A stretch of 43,686 nt of DNA from Kiritimatiellia bacterium (GTDB lineage Bacteria > Verrucomicrobiota > Kiritimatiellia > RFP12 > UBA1067), in assembly GCA_017405115.1 (NCBI GenBank), contig JAFRBA010000012.1:1-43686 (forward strand), given 5' to 3'. A model generated the notes under the pieces. The model did not search any database. It was not told the DNA's origin and saw only the letters and a program-made list of their open reading frames with translations. Below, piece after piece: positions 33,361-40,755 of this stretch. The translations under genes were made by a program, and so were the position numbers. Position 1 is the first letter of the stretch, and every line of letters starts with the position of its first letter.

Positions 33361-33388
33361 TGTCGATAATTTGCAAATTGTGGGTTAT
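33360..33388. repeat. Partly degraded palindrome P2
   Basis: The right arm CAAATTGTGGGTTA (33374-33387) is intact. The left arm keeps only AATTTG and scattered matches. It starts at the ORF6N stop and sits just upstream of the winged-helix gene. Confidence 0.75.
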
Positions 33389-33407
33389 GAAAGAAAGGAA
33401 AATGGTT

Positions 33408-33956
33408 ATGAAAAAAGTCTGGGATCTTTGCAAGGTGCTTGAGAACCCTCATCGGATGACGCTGTTGTCCGAAATATACAAGAGCATGGAAGGTGGGGGC
33501 AATGTCGGGTGGCTTGTGGAACGTATGTGTGGAAAGCTGGAGGCGCCGGCCGTTACGCAGTACCTCAAGCAGATTGAGTTGCTTGGCTTGCTGCGTCGCG
33601 AGCGGTGCGGGCGATATGTAAACTATTACGACGACATGCGGGAGGCTGCTGCCAATGTCAGAGAGGTCGCCGCGCTAATTCGCTCTGTGATAAGGGCGTC
33701 CGGATTCTACGATGACCAAGGCATGTTCAGGGCCCTGATGAATGCATTCAGGGCGCGGGTGTGTCATTACCTGCTGAACGGAGGCAACGGCGACAAGCAT
33801 GAGATATGCGAGCGGTTTCGTCATATCGGCAAGTATCTCGCAAGGGATCTTCAGCCTGCGGTCGAGTCGGGCTTGCTGACGGAATACGTCGAATCGTATG
33901 AACTGCAGATACCGACGGATCCGATCGTCCGCCGCGTGATTGAACTCGCCGCCTGA
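33408..33956 (+). CDS. ArsR/MarR-like winged-helix protein
   Basis: This is a 182-residue protein from ATG 33408 (AGGA 8 nt upstream); ATG 33402 is an alternative. Residues about 3-75 look like a winged helix of the ArsR type: LCKVLENPHRMTLLSEIY, then APAVTQYLKQIELLGLLRRE, a recognition helix, and a wing RCGRYVNYYDD. A second similar segment seems present in the C-terminal half (NAFRARVCHYLLNGG, DLQPAVESGLL), so it may be a tandem winged helix. Palindromes stand immediately before (P2) and 2 bp after (P3) the gene. That makes it a candidate binder of those sites, which is inference from position only. Confidence 0.7.
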   Translation: MKKVWDLCKVLENPHRMTLLSEIYKSMEGGGNVGWLVERMCGKLEAPAVTQYLKQIELLGLLRRERCGRYVNYYDDMREAAANVREVAALIRSVIRASGFYDDQGMFRALMNAFRARVCHYLLNGGNGDKHEICERFRHIGKYLARDLQPAVESGLLTEYVESYELQIPTDPIVRRVIELAA

Positions 33957-33958
33957 CG

Positions 33959-33982
33959 ACCCACAATTTGCAAATTGTGGGT
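33959..33982. repeat. 24-bp perfect palindrome P3
   Basis: ACCCACAATTTG and its exact mirror complement, centred at 33970/33971, between the winged-helix stop and the 224-residue gene, about 30 bp before its start. Confidence 0.93.
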
Positions 33983-34012
33983 TCGAGTGGAGAATGAGAT
34001 AAGGAGAATACT

Positions 34013-34687
34013 GTGAAATACGAATATCAGGTCCGGATGCAGCAGCGTCATTTGAAGGCGATTGTCGGTGCGCTTAGCTTCCGACAGCGACTGCTATCAG
34101 GTGATGTGTATGGCACTATCGGACGTGCCGCGATGGACGCGTGGGAGGCGTTGCCTGATGTCGCCCATTCGCCGTATCCAGCGCGACGGGGAGAGAGGAC
34201 TGTTGTCCAGACGGAGGTTTTCGAGACTTGCCGTTTTGTTGCGAGTGTGATACGGCGTGGCAGGCCTCTGGCTCAGGCGTTCCCGTTTTCGCCGGAAGGA
34301 AGGCTTGCGGCCGAATTGCTGTCACAGAGCAAGTCGAAGACGAGGCGCACGCGTTTTGTTGTAAAGCTAAGAAAAGGAGAATTGAGAAAGATTGGCTGGG
34401 CCGTCGAGTTTGAATTGCGGGCACGAATCGGGCACTTGGATGCATGTGTTGCGCACCTTGAGATTGAACCGGGCAGGATGAAGGATTTGGAAGATAGACT
34501 GGAACGCATGAAAGCCTTGGCTTGGCAAATTGTCGGCGGAAACTACGGTCCTTGGTTTGCGTATCGGACGAGATTCCTTTACGACATTTATTCTGTCGTT
34601 CAGCATGAAGAGGGGGCCTGGCGATATGAGACGGTACGACCACTTGTTTCAAACGTGCCGTTGATCGAGGCCACGAAATGCGTGTGA
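34013..34687 (+). CDS. Unknown 224-residue protein following the winged-helix gene
   Basis: It starts at GTG 34013, with AAGGAG 7 nt upstream. I do not recognise the family. The N-terminus (MKYEYQVRMQQRHLKAIVGA) is basic and helical. The middle is Arg/Lys-rich (SQSKSKTRRTRFVVKLRKGE). The C-terminal half is amphipathic (IGHLDACVAHLEIEPGRMKD) and ends in aromatic-rich sequence (YGPWFAYRTRFLYDIYSVV). There is no signal peptide, membrane helix or obvious catalytic motif. Its place after the regulator and behind P3 suggests the two genes form a unit; P3 could be an operator for it. Confidence 0.6.
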   Translation: MKYEYQVRMQQRHLKAIVGALSFRQRLLSGDVYGTIGRAAMDAWEALPDVAHSPYPARRGERTVVQTEVFETCRFVASVIRRGRPLAQAFPFSPEGRLAAELLSQSKSKTRRTRFVVKLRKGELRKIGWAVEFELRARIGHLDACVAHLEIEPGRMKDLEDRLERMKALAWQIVGGNYGPWFAYRTRFLYDIYSVVQHEEGAWRYETVRPLVSNVPLIEATKCV

Positions 34688-34839
34688 GCATTGTTTCTCA
34701 AGATTGTGCACGAGGTTACGCAAGGGAAGTGGCGTTCGTCATGACGTGTGCTGGAGTAGAAACGGAGGCTTTGCTTTGTTGGCCATGCGGGACACAAGGG
34801 AACGTCGGTACAATCCGATAGTCACGGAAAGGCTTTGAC

Positions 34840-35028
34840 ATGATGGGTGCGAGACCGTCAATTCGAACAAACGACTGGCGTCCTGGGTGTACGATCCCTG
34901 TCGGCTGGATTTTCGAATGCATTATATTGATCTTGCTCGTAAGTGCTGTACGCGAAATGTCGTTGAACGTGGAGCGTCTTGCGAATGCAATTGAACGAAT
35001 GGAGCAAAAGAATGATTTGGGTCTGTGA
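34840..35028 (+). CDS. Small membrane protein, hypothetical
   Basis: This 62-residue frame starts at ATG 34840 with GGAAAGG upstream. It has one hydrophobic helix (PVGWIFECIILILLVSAV) followed by an amphipathic acidic/basic tail (MSLNVERLANAIERMEQKND) that could form a short coiled coil. Small single-span proteins of this kind occur in toxin-antitoxin and phage-defence modules as membrane effectors, but nothing here proves that. Coding status rests on the helix, ribosome site and clean frame only. Confidence 0.4.
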   Translation: MMGARPSIRTNDWRPGCTIPVGWIFECIILILLVSAVREMSLNVERLANAIERMEQKNDLGL

Positions 35029-35095
35029 GCGCCGACCCTGTTTCGAATCGAGAAGGGGTATTCCGGCTTGATGCGCAGGAGGTTGAGAATTGGAA

Positions 35096-35132
35096 GTCAC
35101 AAATTGTGACCCACAATTTGCAAATTGTGGGT
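35096..35132. repeat. Palindrome P4 with an adjoining smaller palindrome
   Basis: GTCACAAATTGTGAC (35096-35110) abuts and slightly overlaps ACCCACAATTTG plus its mirror complement (35109-35132). Confidence 0.9.
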
Positions 35133-35184
35133 TAATGAGGACGGGTGTGCGCGACGGGCGTTTCGTCGTCCATGCTGCGTTTGT
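35109..35184 (+). repeat. Extended direct repeat, copy B
   Basis: P4 plus downstream sequence matching copy A (32326-32400), with the shared 20-mer at 35164-35183. Copies A and B flank 2.7 kb in direct orientation. Confidence 0.75.
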
Positions 35185-35249
35185 ACCGTCGCTCGTCGTC
35201 TGCAGTGAACATGACGTGGATGACGTGGCACTATTGCCTCGCTCTCGTT

Positions 35250-35260
35250 TTTGGTATAAT
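35250..35260 (+). promoter_or_regulatory. Extended -10 promoter of the TOTE-type gene
   Basis: GTTTTTGGTATAAT with TATAAT at 35255-35260. The leader to the start codon is about 140 nt. Confidence 0.7.
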
Positions 35261-35404
35261 CCACCTGTTCGCCACGCAGAGGAATTTCCCTTGTTGTGGG
35301 CATGTCAATGTCGAGGAGTTGTGATACGTGTATAAACGCGCTATGAATCCAGCAGAGGTGGCGGTGTTGCGACCGCATGCCGGGCTGCGTCGCGGGAGGT
35401 GTCC

Positions 35405-38251
35405 GTGGATGTGACGATGGCATCGCCGCCGGAAGCGAAGGTGCGGCTGTTCCGCGCCCTCTTTCGCGGACGCGACGACGTCTACGCTAGACGGTACGTC
35501 AGCGCGAAGTCCGGGAAGTGCGGTTATTCCCCGGTCTGCGCCGTCGAATGGGCGCGCGGCATCTGCGACAAGAAGCGCGTCGCCTGCGCGGTCTGCCCGA
35601 ATCGCCGCCTGACTCCGCTGGACGACGAAGCCGTGCGCATGCACCTTTGCGGTGTCGATGCAAGGAACCGCGACTTCACCATAGGCTGCTATCCGCTTCT
35701 TGCGGACGACACGGTTCGCTTTGCCGCCATCGACTTTGACAAGGCAAGCTGGCGTTCGGACAGCTCCTCGGTATGCGCCGTCTTGACTGAGCTTGAGCTG
35801 CCTATAGCGCGTGAGCGGTCGCGTTCCGGAAACGGTGCCCATCTCTGGTTCTTTTTCGAGGAGCCGCAGCCGGCACGGTTTGTCCGCGAGGCGTTGACGT
35901 ATGTGCTGACGCTGACGATGGAACGCAACCCGGAAATCGGCCTTGGATCATATGACCGCATCTTCCCGAACCAGGATCGTCTGCCGAAGGGCGGATTCGG
36001 CAATCTCATAGCGCTTCCGCTGCAGGGTGCGTCGCGCCGTGCCGGAAACACGTGCTTTGTCGACGAAAGGCTTGTGCCGTATCCAGACCAGTGGAAGTTC
36101 CTGAGCGACATGCCGCTCGTCTCCGCCGACAAGCTGTCGGAGATCCGGACACGTGCGTCGTCGGAGCGGAGGCGGCTTCTGCCGCACAACGACGAATCGG
36201 CGCTTAAGAACGAGCCCTGGACGCTTTTCAATCCGAAGTCAGATGTGGCAACGACGGGTCAAACTGGTAGGGCGGTTTCGACGAAACCGCCACCGTACGA
36301 ACTTCCCCAGGAGCATGTGTCTGACAAGATCAGCATAACGCTGGCTAACGCCGTGTATGTCCGCCAGACGGAGCTTACCCCCAGCCTGCGAGGCAGGCTG
36401 ATACGCCTTGCCGCGTTTGTGAATCCCGTATATGCCGACATGCAGAGGCTTCGTCTGAACGTCTACGGCACGCCGAGGGTCATTGACCGAAGCGTGAACG
36501 GCGACGACTATCTCATCCTTCCGCGCGGATGCCTCGACGATGCTGTTAAGACGATTGAGGGGATGGGTGCCCAGTTTGAGGTCTCCGACAAACGGCAGAA
36601 CGGCTCTCCACTGGAAGGCGTCAAGTTCGTCGGCGAGCTGCGGGAGGAACAGCGGCTTGCGGCGCAGGAGCTGGCAAAGCATGACACCGGCGTGCTTTCG
36701 GCCGGGACCGCGTTCGGCAAGACCGTTCTTGCCGCATGGCTGATTGCGGAAAGACGTGTCTCCACGCTAGTGCTCGTCAACCGCCGCCAGCTGCAGTCCC
36801 AATGGGTGACTCGTCTCTCGCAGTTCCTTGGTGTGTCCGCGAAGGACATCGGGCGGATTGGAGGCGGCGCACACAAGGCCAACGGACGCATAGACGTTGC
36901 CGTCATCCAGACGTTTTCCCGCATGGAGGACAAATTCCTTGCTGCGGCGTTGAAGGACTACGGACAGGTGATCGTCGACGAATGCCATGCGATTTCTGCT
37001 CCGACGTTCGAGCGGATCGCGCACGCATCGCCGGCAAGGTACTTCCTCGGCCTCTCGGCGACGGTTGTCCGCAACGACGGACAGCATCCCATAATTGAGA
37101 TGGAATGCGGTCCCATCCGCTATCGCGTCGACTCCAGGAAGATGGATTCCTTCGCGTCCTTTCGGCACGTCGTCCGGGTGCGCCCCACGCCGTTCGTACC
37201 GAAGACCGGTTCGCTTGAAAGCGAAGGGGAGGCGAAGTTCGCCGACATGGTCGCGGAACTCGTTAACGATGGGGCCCGCAACGCCATGATCGCGCGCGAC
37301 GTCGCAGACTGCGTGCGCGAAGGGCGCTCGCCGGTCGTAATCAGCGAACGCCGCGACCATCTTGACATGCTGGAGGGGCTGCTTCGCGGGGCGGCGGACC
37401 ATGTAATCGTCCTTCGCGGCGGAATCGGGCGCAAGACGCTGCGCGTGTTGCGCGAGGAGATGGACTCTATCCCGGACGGCTCGTCGCGCATACTGATTGC
37501 GACGGGATCGTATTTGGGCGAGGGCTTCGACGATGCGCGGCTCGACACGTTGTTCCTGACGCTGCCGATATCGTGGAAGGGCAGGCTTGTGCAGTACGCC
37601 GGGCGGCTTCACCGCCAATACGACGGCAAACGGGAGGTTCGCATCTACGACTATCTTGACCAGCGCGTTGCGATGTGCGCGAAGATGTTCAACCGTCGTT
37701 CCGCCGGATACCGCGACATAGGCTACGAGATGGTGCTGACCAACGATTCGCTCAGCGGATGGCCGGAGGGAGTGGAGCTGCCGGTCGCGTTGCGCAACGA
37801 CGAATCGCTTGCCGATTCCATTCGCCGCATCGGACGGGAGGGCGCCGACGCGGAAACGGCAGACCTGTTCGTCAGGGCCGCGCTCGAGAAGTCCGGCGTC
37901 GGCGACGGAGCGCGGAGTGCCGCGGAGCGTTTTCTCTTCAAGTTCCTAGACGGACTGCCGCGGACAAAGGGGCTTTTCGTGCTTAACGGACGCCTCGACA
38001 TTCCGTTCGGGCCGAATCCGTTCATGGAGGTCGACCTTTTGTGCGCGGAGAGGAAGCTGGCCGTCGAGATTGACGGTGCGTTCCACTTCGAGGACGCCGA
38101 GCACTACCGTCGCGACAGGCGAAAGGACTATCTGCTCCAGAAGAGCGGCTATCTCGTCATGCGATTCCTTGCCGACGACGTCACGCATCGACTGCCGCGC
38201 GTCCTTGACGATATCTTTGCCGCGCTGTTCGCGAGCCCAATGGGCAATTAG
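35405..38251 (+). CDS. TOTE-type primase-helicase-nuclease
   Basis: This is a 948-residue protein; GTG 35405 is preferred because GGGAGG lies 6 nt upstream (GTG 35399 and ATG 35417 are alternatives). Residues 1-250 form an archaeo-eukaryotic-primase domain of the TOTE conflict type, with a Cys cluster (AVEWARGICDKKRVACAVCP), the metal pair in FAAIDFDK near residue 112, and SGNGAHLWFFFE. An SF2 helicase follows: Walker A GTAFGKT near residue 435, DECH box VIVDECHAIS near residue 525, FLGLSATV, and motif VI QYAGRLHRQ near residue 731. The C-terminus is a DUF559/Vsr-like nuclease (MEVDLLCAERKLAVEIDGAF). A REP-like hairpin sits in the primase-helicase linker. Its role is presumably anti-mobile-element defence. 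Confidence 0.85.
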   Translation: MDVTMASPPEAKVRLFRALFRGRDDVYARRYVSAKSGKCGYSPVCAVEWARGICDKKRVACAVCPNRRLTPLDDEAVRMHLCGVDARNRDFTIGCYPLLADDTVRFAAIDFDKASWRSDSSSVCAVLTELELPIARERSRSGNGAHLWFFFEEPQPARFVREALTYVLTLTMERNPEIGLGSYDRIFPNQDRLPKGGFGNLIALPLQGASRRAGNTCFVDERLVPYPDQWKFLSDMPLVSADKLSEIRTRASSERRRLLPHNDESALKNEPWTLFNPKSDVATTGQTGRAVSTKPPPYELPQEHVSDKISITLANAVYVRQTELTPSLRGRLIRLAAFVNPVYADMQRLRLNVYGTPRVIDRSVNGDDYLILPRGCLDDAVKTIEGMGAQFEVSDKRQNGSPLEGVKFVGELREEQRLAAQELAKHDTGVLSAGTAFGKTVLAAWLIAERRVSTLVLVNRRQLQSQWVTRLSQFLGVSAKDIGRIGGGAHKANGRIDVAVIQTFSRMEDKFLAAALKDYGQVIVDECHAISAPTFERIAHASPARYFLGLSATVVRNDGQHPIIEMECGPIRYRVDSRKMDSFASFRHVVRVRPTPFVPKTGSLESEGEAKFADMVAELVNDGARNAMIARDVADCVREGRSPVVISERRDHLDMLEGLLRGAADHVIVLRGGIGRKTLRVLREEMDSIPDGSSRILIATGSYLGEGFDDARLDTLFLTLPISWKGRLVQYAGRLHRQYDGKREVRIYDYLDQRVAMCAKMFNRRSAGYRDIGYEMVLTNDSLSGWPEGVELPVALRNDESLADSIRRIGREGADAETADLFVRAALEKSGVGDGARSAAERFLFKFLDGLPRTKGLFVLNGRLDIPFGPNPFMEVDLLCAERKLAVEIDGAFHFEDAEHYRRDRRKDYLLQKSGYLVMRFLADDVTHRLPRVLDDIFAALFASPMGN
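36267..36291 (+). repeat. REP-like hairpin 3 (GTAG foot) inside the TOTE gene
   Basis: GTAG (36267-36270) is followed by a 10-bp perfect stem GGCGGTTTCG / CGAAACCGCC around a single A. It encodes GRAVSTKPP in the reading frame, between the primase and helicase domains. Confidence 0.75.
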
Positions 38252-38329
38252 CGTCGCCGCAATCCAACCCCAATTTCCAACTCAAGCCGCGCGATTCGCG
38301 GATGCGCCCACGGAGCGCGGCAGATGGTT

Positions 38330-38341
38330 TTTTGGTATACT
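38330..38341 (+). promoter_or_regulatory. Extended -10 promoter of purE
   Basis: TTTTTTGGTATACT with TATACT at 38336-38341; no clear -35. It marks the return to host-type genes. Confidence 0.7.
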
Positions 38342-38368
38342 ACGCACTAAGAGGAAAGGAGCTTCGCA

Positions 38369-38863
38369 ATGGAGCAGATTCAAGTTGGCATCGTGATGGG
38401 GTCTGATTCGGACTGGCCGCTCGTGAAGAAGGCCTGCGACACGCTGGACGGGTTCGGCGTGGGGTACGAGACGCGCGTCATCTCCGCGCACCGCACGCCG
38501 GACGTCGCGCTGGAGTACGCAAAGTCGGCCGAGGGGCGCGGCCTCAAGGTAATAATCGCGGCAGCCGGAGGCGCCGCCCATCTCGGCGGGGTGCTGGCCG
38601 CCGGGACTGTGCTGCCGGTGATAGGCATTCCGGTGGCCGGCGGCGCGCTGAACGGGCTTGACGCCCTCTACGCAACCGTGCAGATGCCGAGCGGCGTGCC
38701 GGTCGCCACGGTCGCCTGCGGCAGCGCCGGGCCGACGAACGCGGCGCTCCTGGCAGTGCAGATTCTCGGCACCGCGGACCCCGGCCTCCGTGCCAAGTTC
38801 CACGAGCACAAGGACGCTCTCCGCAAGAAGGTCGCCGCCGCCGACGAGCGCATCCACGCCTAG
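38369..38863 (+). CDS. purE: N5-carboxyaminoimidazole ribonucleotide mutase
   Basis: This 164-residue protein starts at ATG 38369 behind GAGGAAAGGAG. Class I PurE motifs are clear: [11 protein letters not shown] (residues 7-16), [10 protein letters not shown] with the catalytic His, and [28 protein letters not shown] second Gly-rich/substrate loop follows as MPSGVPVAT and [10 protein letters not shown]. The enzyme converts N5-CAIR to CAIR in purine synthesis in the cytoplasm. purK is not beside it. It lies 14 bp before the HD-domain gene and is probably co-transcribed with it. Confidence 0.97.
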   Translation: MEQIQVGIVMGSDSDWPLVKKACDTLDGFGVGYETRVISAHRTPDVALEYAKSAEGRGLKVIIAAAGGAAHLGGVLAAGTVLPVIGIPVAGGALNGLDALYATVQMPSGVPVATVACGSAGPTNAALLAVQILGTADPGLRAKFHEHKDALRKKVAAADERIHA

Positions 38864-38877
38864 CGCCCAGGCCCGCG

Positions 38878-39657
38878 ATGCTTGACTCTCTGCTGAGGGC
38901 CTACGACGCCTACGTCGACACGTTCCGCATGGCGGACGGACGCCTGCCGGAGCTGATGCAGCTGAAGCGCACGCACACCGCGTTCGTCGTGCGGAACGCC
39001 GAGGCCATCGCCGACGGGGAGGGCTTTTCCGCCTGGGAGCGGTCCGCGGCGGTCGCCGCGGCGCTACTGCACGACACCGGCCGCTACGAGCAGTTGCGCA
39101 GGTTCAACACCTTCCGCGACTCCGACTCGGTGGACCATGCGGTATTCAGCCACGACATCGTGCGCGAGAAGGGGTGGCTCGCCGGCGAGAGCCCCGCATT
39201 CGCCTCGGCGGTACTGGCGGCCGTCCTCTACCACAACCGGCGGGATCTGCCGGACGGGATGGACGCCCTGACCGAGGTCGCGTCGCACACCGTGCGCGAC
39301 GCCGACAAGCTGGACATCTTCCGCGTCCTGGAGAACCAGGTGGAGCACACCGACTGGCGAAGCGACTCGCGCGCCTTCTGGAACCTGTCGGTCTCCGCCC
39401 CGCCGAATCCCGACGTCGTCTCGTGCATCGAGAACGGCAGGCCGGTCGACTACCAGAGCATCCGCTCCCTTGCCGACTTCGTGCTGATCCAGGTCGGCTG
39501 GATGGTGTCGGAGCTCCACTTCGCGACTGCAAGGCGGCTCTGCGCCGAACGCGGGCACCTCGCCTACCGCCGCCGGTTCCTGCACCAGATCACGGACTCT
39601 CCCGCCGTGGATCGTGTTTGCGACCTCGCGGAGCGCGGCCTGGCCGGCGGGCGCTGA
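38878..39657 (+). CDS. HD-domain phosphohydrolase
   Basis: This 259-residue protein starts at ATG 38878. It has the HD-superfamily metal motif: His in LKRTHTAFVVRNAEAIA, HD in AALLHDTGRYEQ (H65, D66), DHAVFSHDIV, and the final Asp in VRDADKLDIFRVL. HD proteins hydrolyse phosphoesters of nucleotides or related signals. The substrate is unknown. The C-terminal half is helical. It follows purE closely and ends just before a new promoter. Confidence 0.85.
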   Translation: MLDSLLRAYDAYVDTFRMADGRLPELMQLKRTHTAFVVRNAEAIADGEGFSAWERSAAVAAALLHDTGRYEQLRRFNTFRDSDSVDHAVFSHDIVREKGWLAGESPAFASAVLAAVLYHNRRDLPDGMDALTEVASHTVRDADKLDIFRVLENQVEHTDWRSDSRAFWNLSVSAPPNPDVVSCIENGRPVDYQSIRSLADFVLIQVGWMVSELHFATARRLCAERGHLAYRRRFLHQITDSPAVDRVCDLAERGLAGGR

Positions 39658-39668
39658 GGCGCGCTCCG

Positions 39669-39681
39669 TTTTTGGTATAAT
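39669..39681 (+). promoter_or_regulatory. Extended -10 promoter of the UDP-xylose synthase gene
   Basis: GTTTTTGGTATAAT with TATAAT at 39676-39681. Transcription should begin near 39688, at or just before ATG 39691. Confidence 0.75.
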
Positions 39682-39690
39682 ATGAAACAT

Positions 39691-40701
39691 ATGAAGACAG
39701 CACTTGTTACAGGCGGGGCAGGATTCCTGGGGAGCCATCTTTGCGAGAGGCTGCTGGCGGACGGCTATCGGGTCGTCGCGGTCGACAACCTCTACACAGG
39801 ATCTACCGACAACATCGCCGGCTTCGCCTCCAATCCAAACTTCACGTTCATCAAGGCCGATCTGGCCGATCCGGCAGTCGTTTCACCCGCCGTCCCGGCG
39901 CCGCTCGACTTCCCGGACGTCAGGTTCACGGAGATATACAACCTCGCCTGCCCGGCCTCGCCCGTGCACTACCAGGCCCGTCCGATATTCTCGACGCTGA
40001 CCTCGGTGCGCGGCGTCCTGTTCTGCCTGGCGCTGGCGCGGCGCGACGGCGCGAAGCTGCTGCACGCGTCCACGAGCGAAGTGTACGGCGACGCCCTGGT
40101 GCATCCCCAGGAGGAGCACTACTGGGGCAACGTGAACACGATAGGCATCAGGAGCTGCTACGACGAGGGCAAGCGCGTCGCCGAGACGCTGCTCGCCGAC
40201 CATGTGCGCGAGTTCGACATCGACGCCCGGATGGTGCGCATATTCAACACCTACGGGCCGAGGATGCATCCGCAGGACGGGCGCGTCATCTCGAACTTCA
40301 TAATGCAGGCGCTGCGCGGCGAAGACATCACGGTGTACGGCGACGGATCCCAGACGCGCTCGTTCCAGTACTGCTCCGACCTCATAGAGGCGTTCCGCCG
40401 CTACATGGAGCTTCCGAAGGAGGCGGTCCGCGCCTTCGCCGCGAAGCACGGGCTGGGAACGCCCGTCATAAACACCGGCAACCCCGGCGAGTACACGATC
40501 CGCCAGCTGGCCGAGAAGACGCTCGCCATGATCCCGGAGTCCGCGTCGCGCCTGGTGTTCCGTCCGCTTCCGGGCGACGACCCGAAGCGCCGTCGTCCCG
40601 ACATCGCGCTTGCGAAGGAGCTTCTCGGATGGGAGCCGAAGGTGCCGCTGGACGAAGGGCTCGCGAAGACGGTGGAGTACTTCAAGGGGAGGTGTGGCTG
40701 A
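39691..40701 (+). CDS. uxs: UDP-glucuronate decarboxylase (UDP-xylose synthase)
   Basis: This is a 336-residue short-chain dehydrogenase/reductase. ATG 39691 is chosen because the ATG at 39682 abuts the -10 box and would lie upstream of the transcript start. The NAD-binding [14 protein letters not shown] follows at once. [15 protein letters not shown] and a late [13 protein letters not shown] are typical of UXS; the catalytic pair is Y-x3-K in [11 protein letters not shown]. The enzyme makes UDP-xylose from UDP-glucuronate for cell-surface glycans. The transcript seems leaderless. It may supply the glycosyltransferases elsewhere in the window. Confidence 0.92.
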   Translation: MKTALVTGGAGFLGSHLCERLLADGYRVVAVDNLYTGSTDNIAGFASNPNFTFIKADLADPAVVSPAVPAPLDFPDVRFTEIYNLACPASPVHYQARPIFSTLTSVRGVLFCLALARRDGAKLLHASTSEVYGDALVHPQEEHYWGNVNTIGIRSCYDEGKRVAETLLADHVREFDIDARMVRIFNTYGPRMHPQDGRVISNFIMQALRGEDITVYGDGSQTRSFQYCSDLIEAFRRYMELPKEAVRAFAAKHGLGTPVINTGNPGEYTIRQLAEKTLAMIPESASRLVFRPLPGDDPKRRRPDIALAKELLGWEPKVPLDEGLAKTVEYFKGRCG

Positions 40702-40755
40702 AAGGCAAACGAATCTTGAACTTAGAGTAATGACGATGAAGAAAAAGGAGTGCTG

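Noticed and set aside
32326..35132. Palindromes as rho-independent terminators
   Set aside because: Stems are AT-rich at the centre and not followed by a T tract; P1 and P4 lie well upstream of promoters.
32262..35184. Insertion sequence or integron cassette array
   Set aside because: No transposase or integrase gene and no attC-like imperfect structure; the palindromes are perfect and loopless.
32326..35423. Minus-strand frames ending in THNLQIVG
   Set aside because: The shared ending is just translation of the repeated palindrome, not a conserved protein tail.
38288..38302. CCGCG-CGATT-CGCGG hairpin after the TOTE gene
   Set aside because: A 5-bp stem with no T run next to it; too weak to call a terminator.
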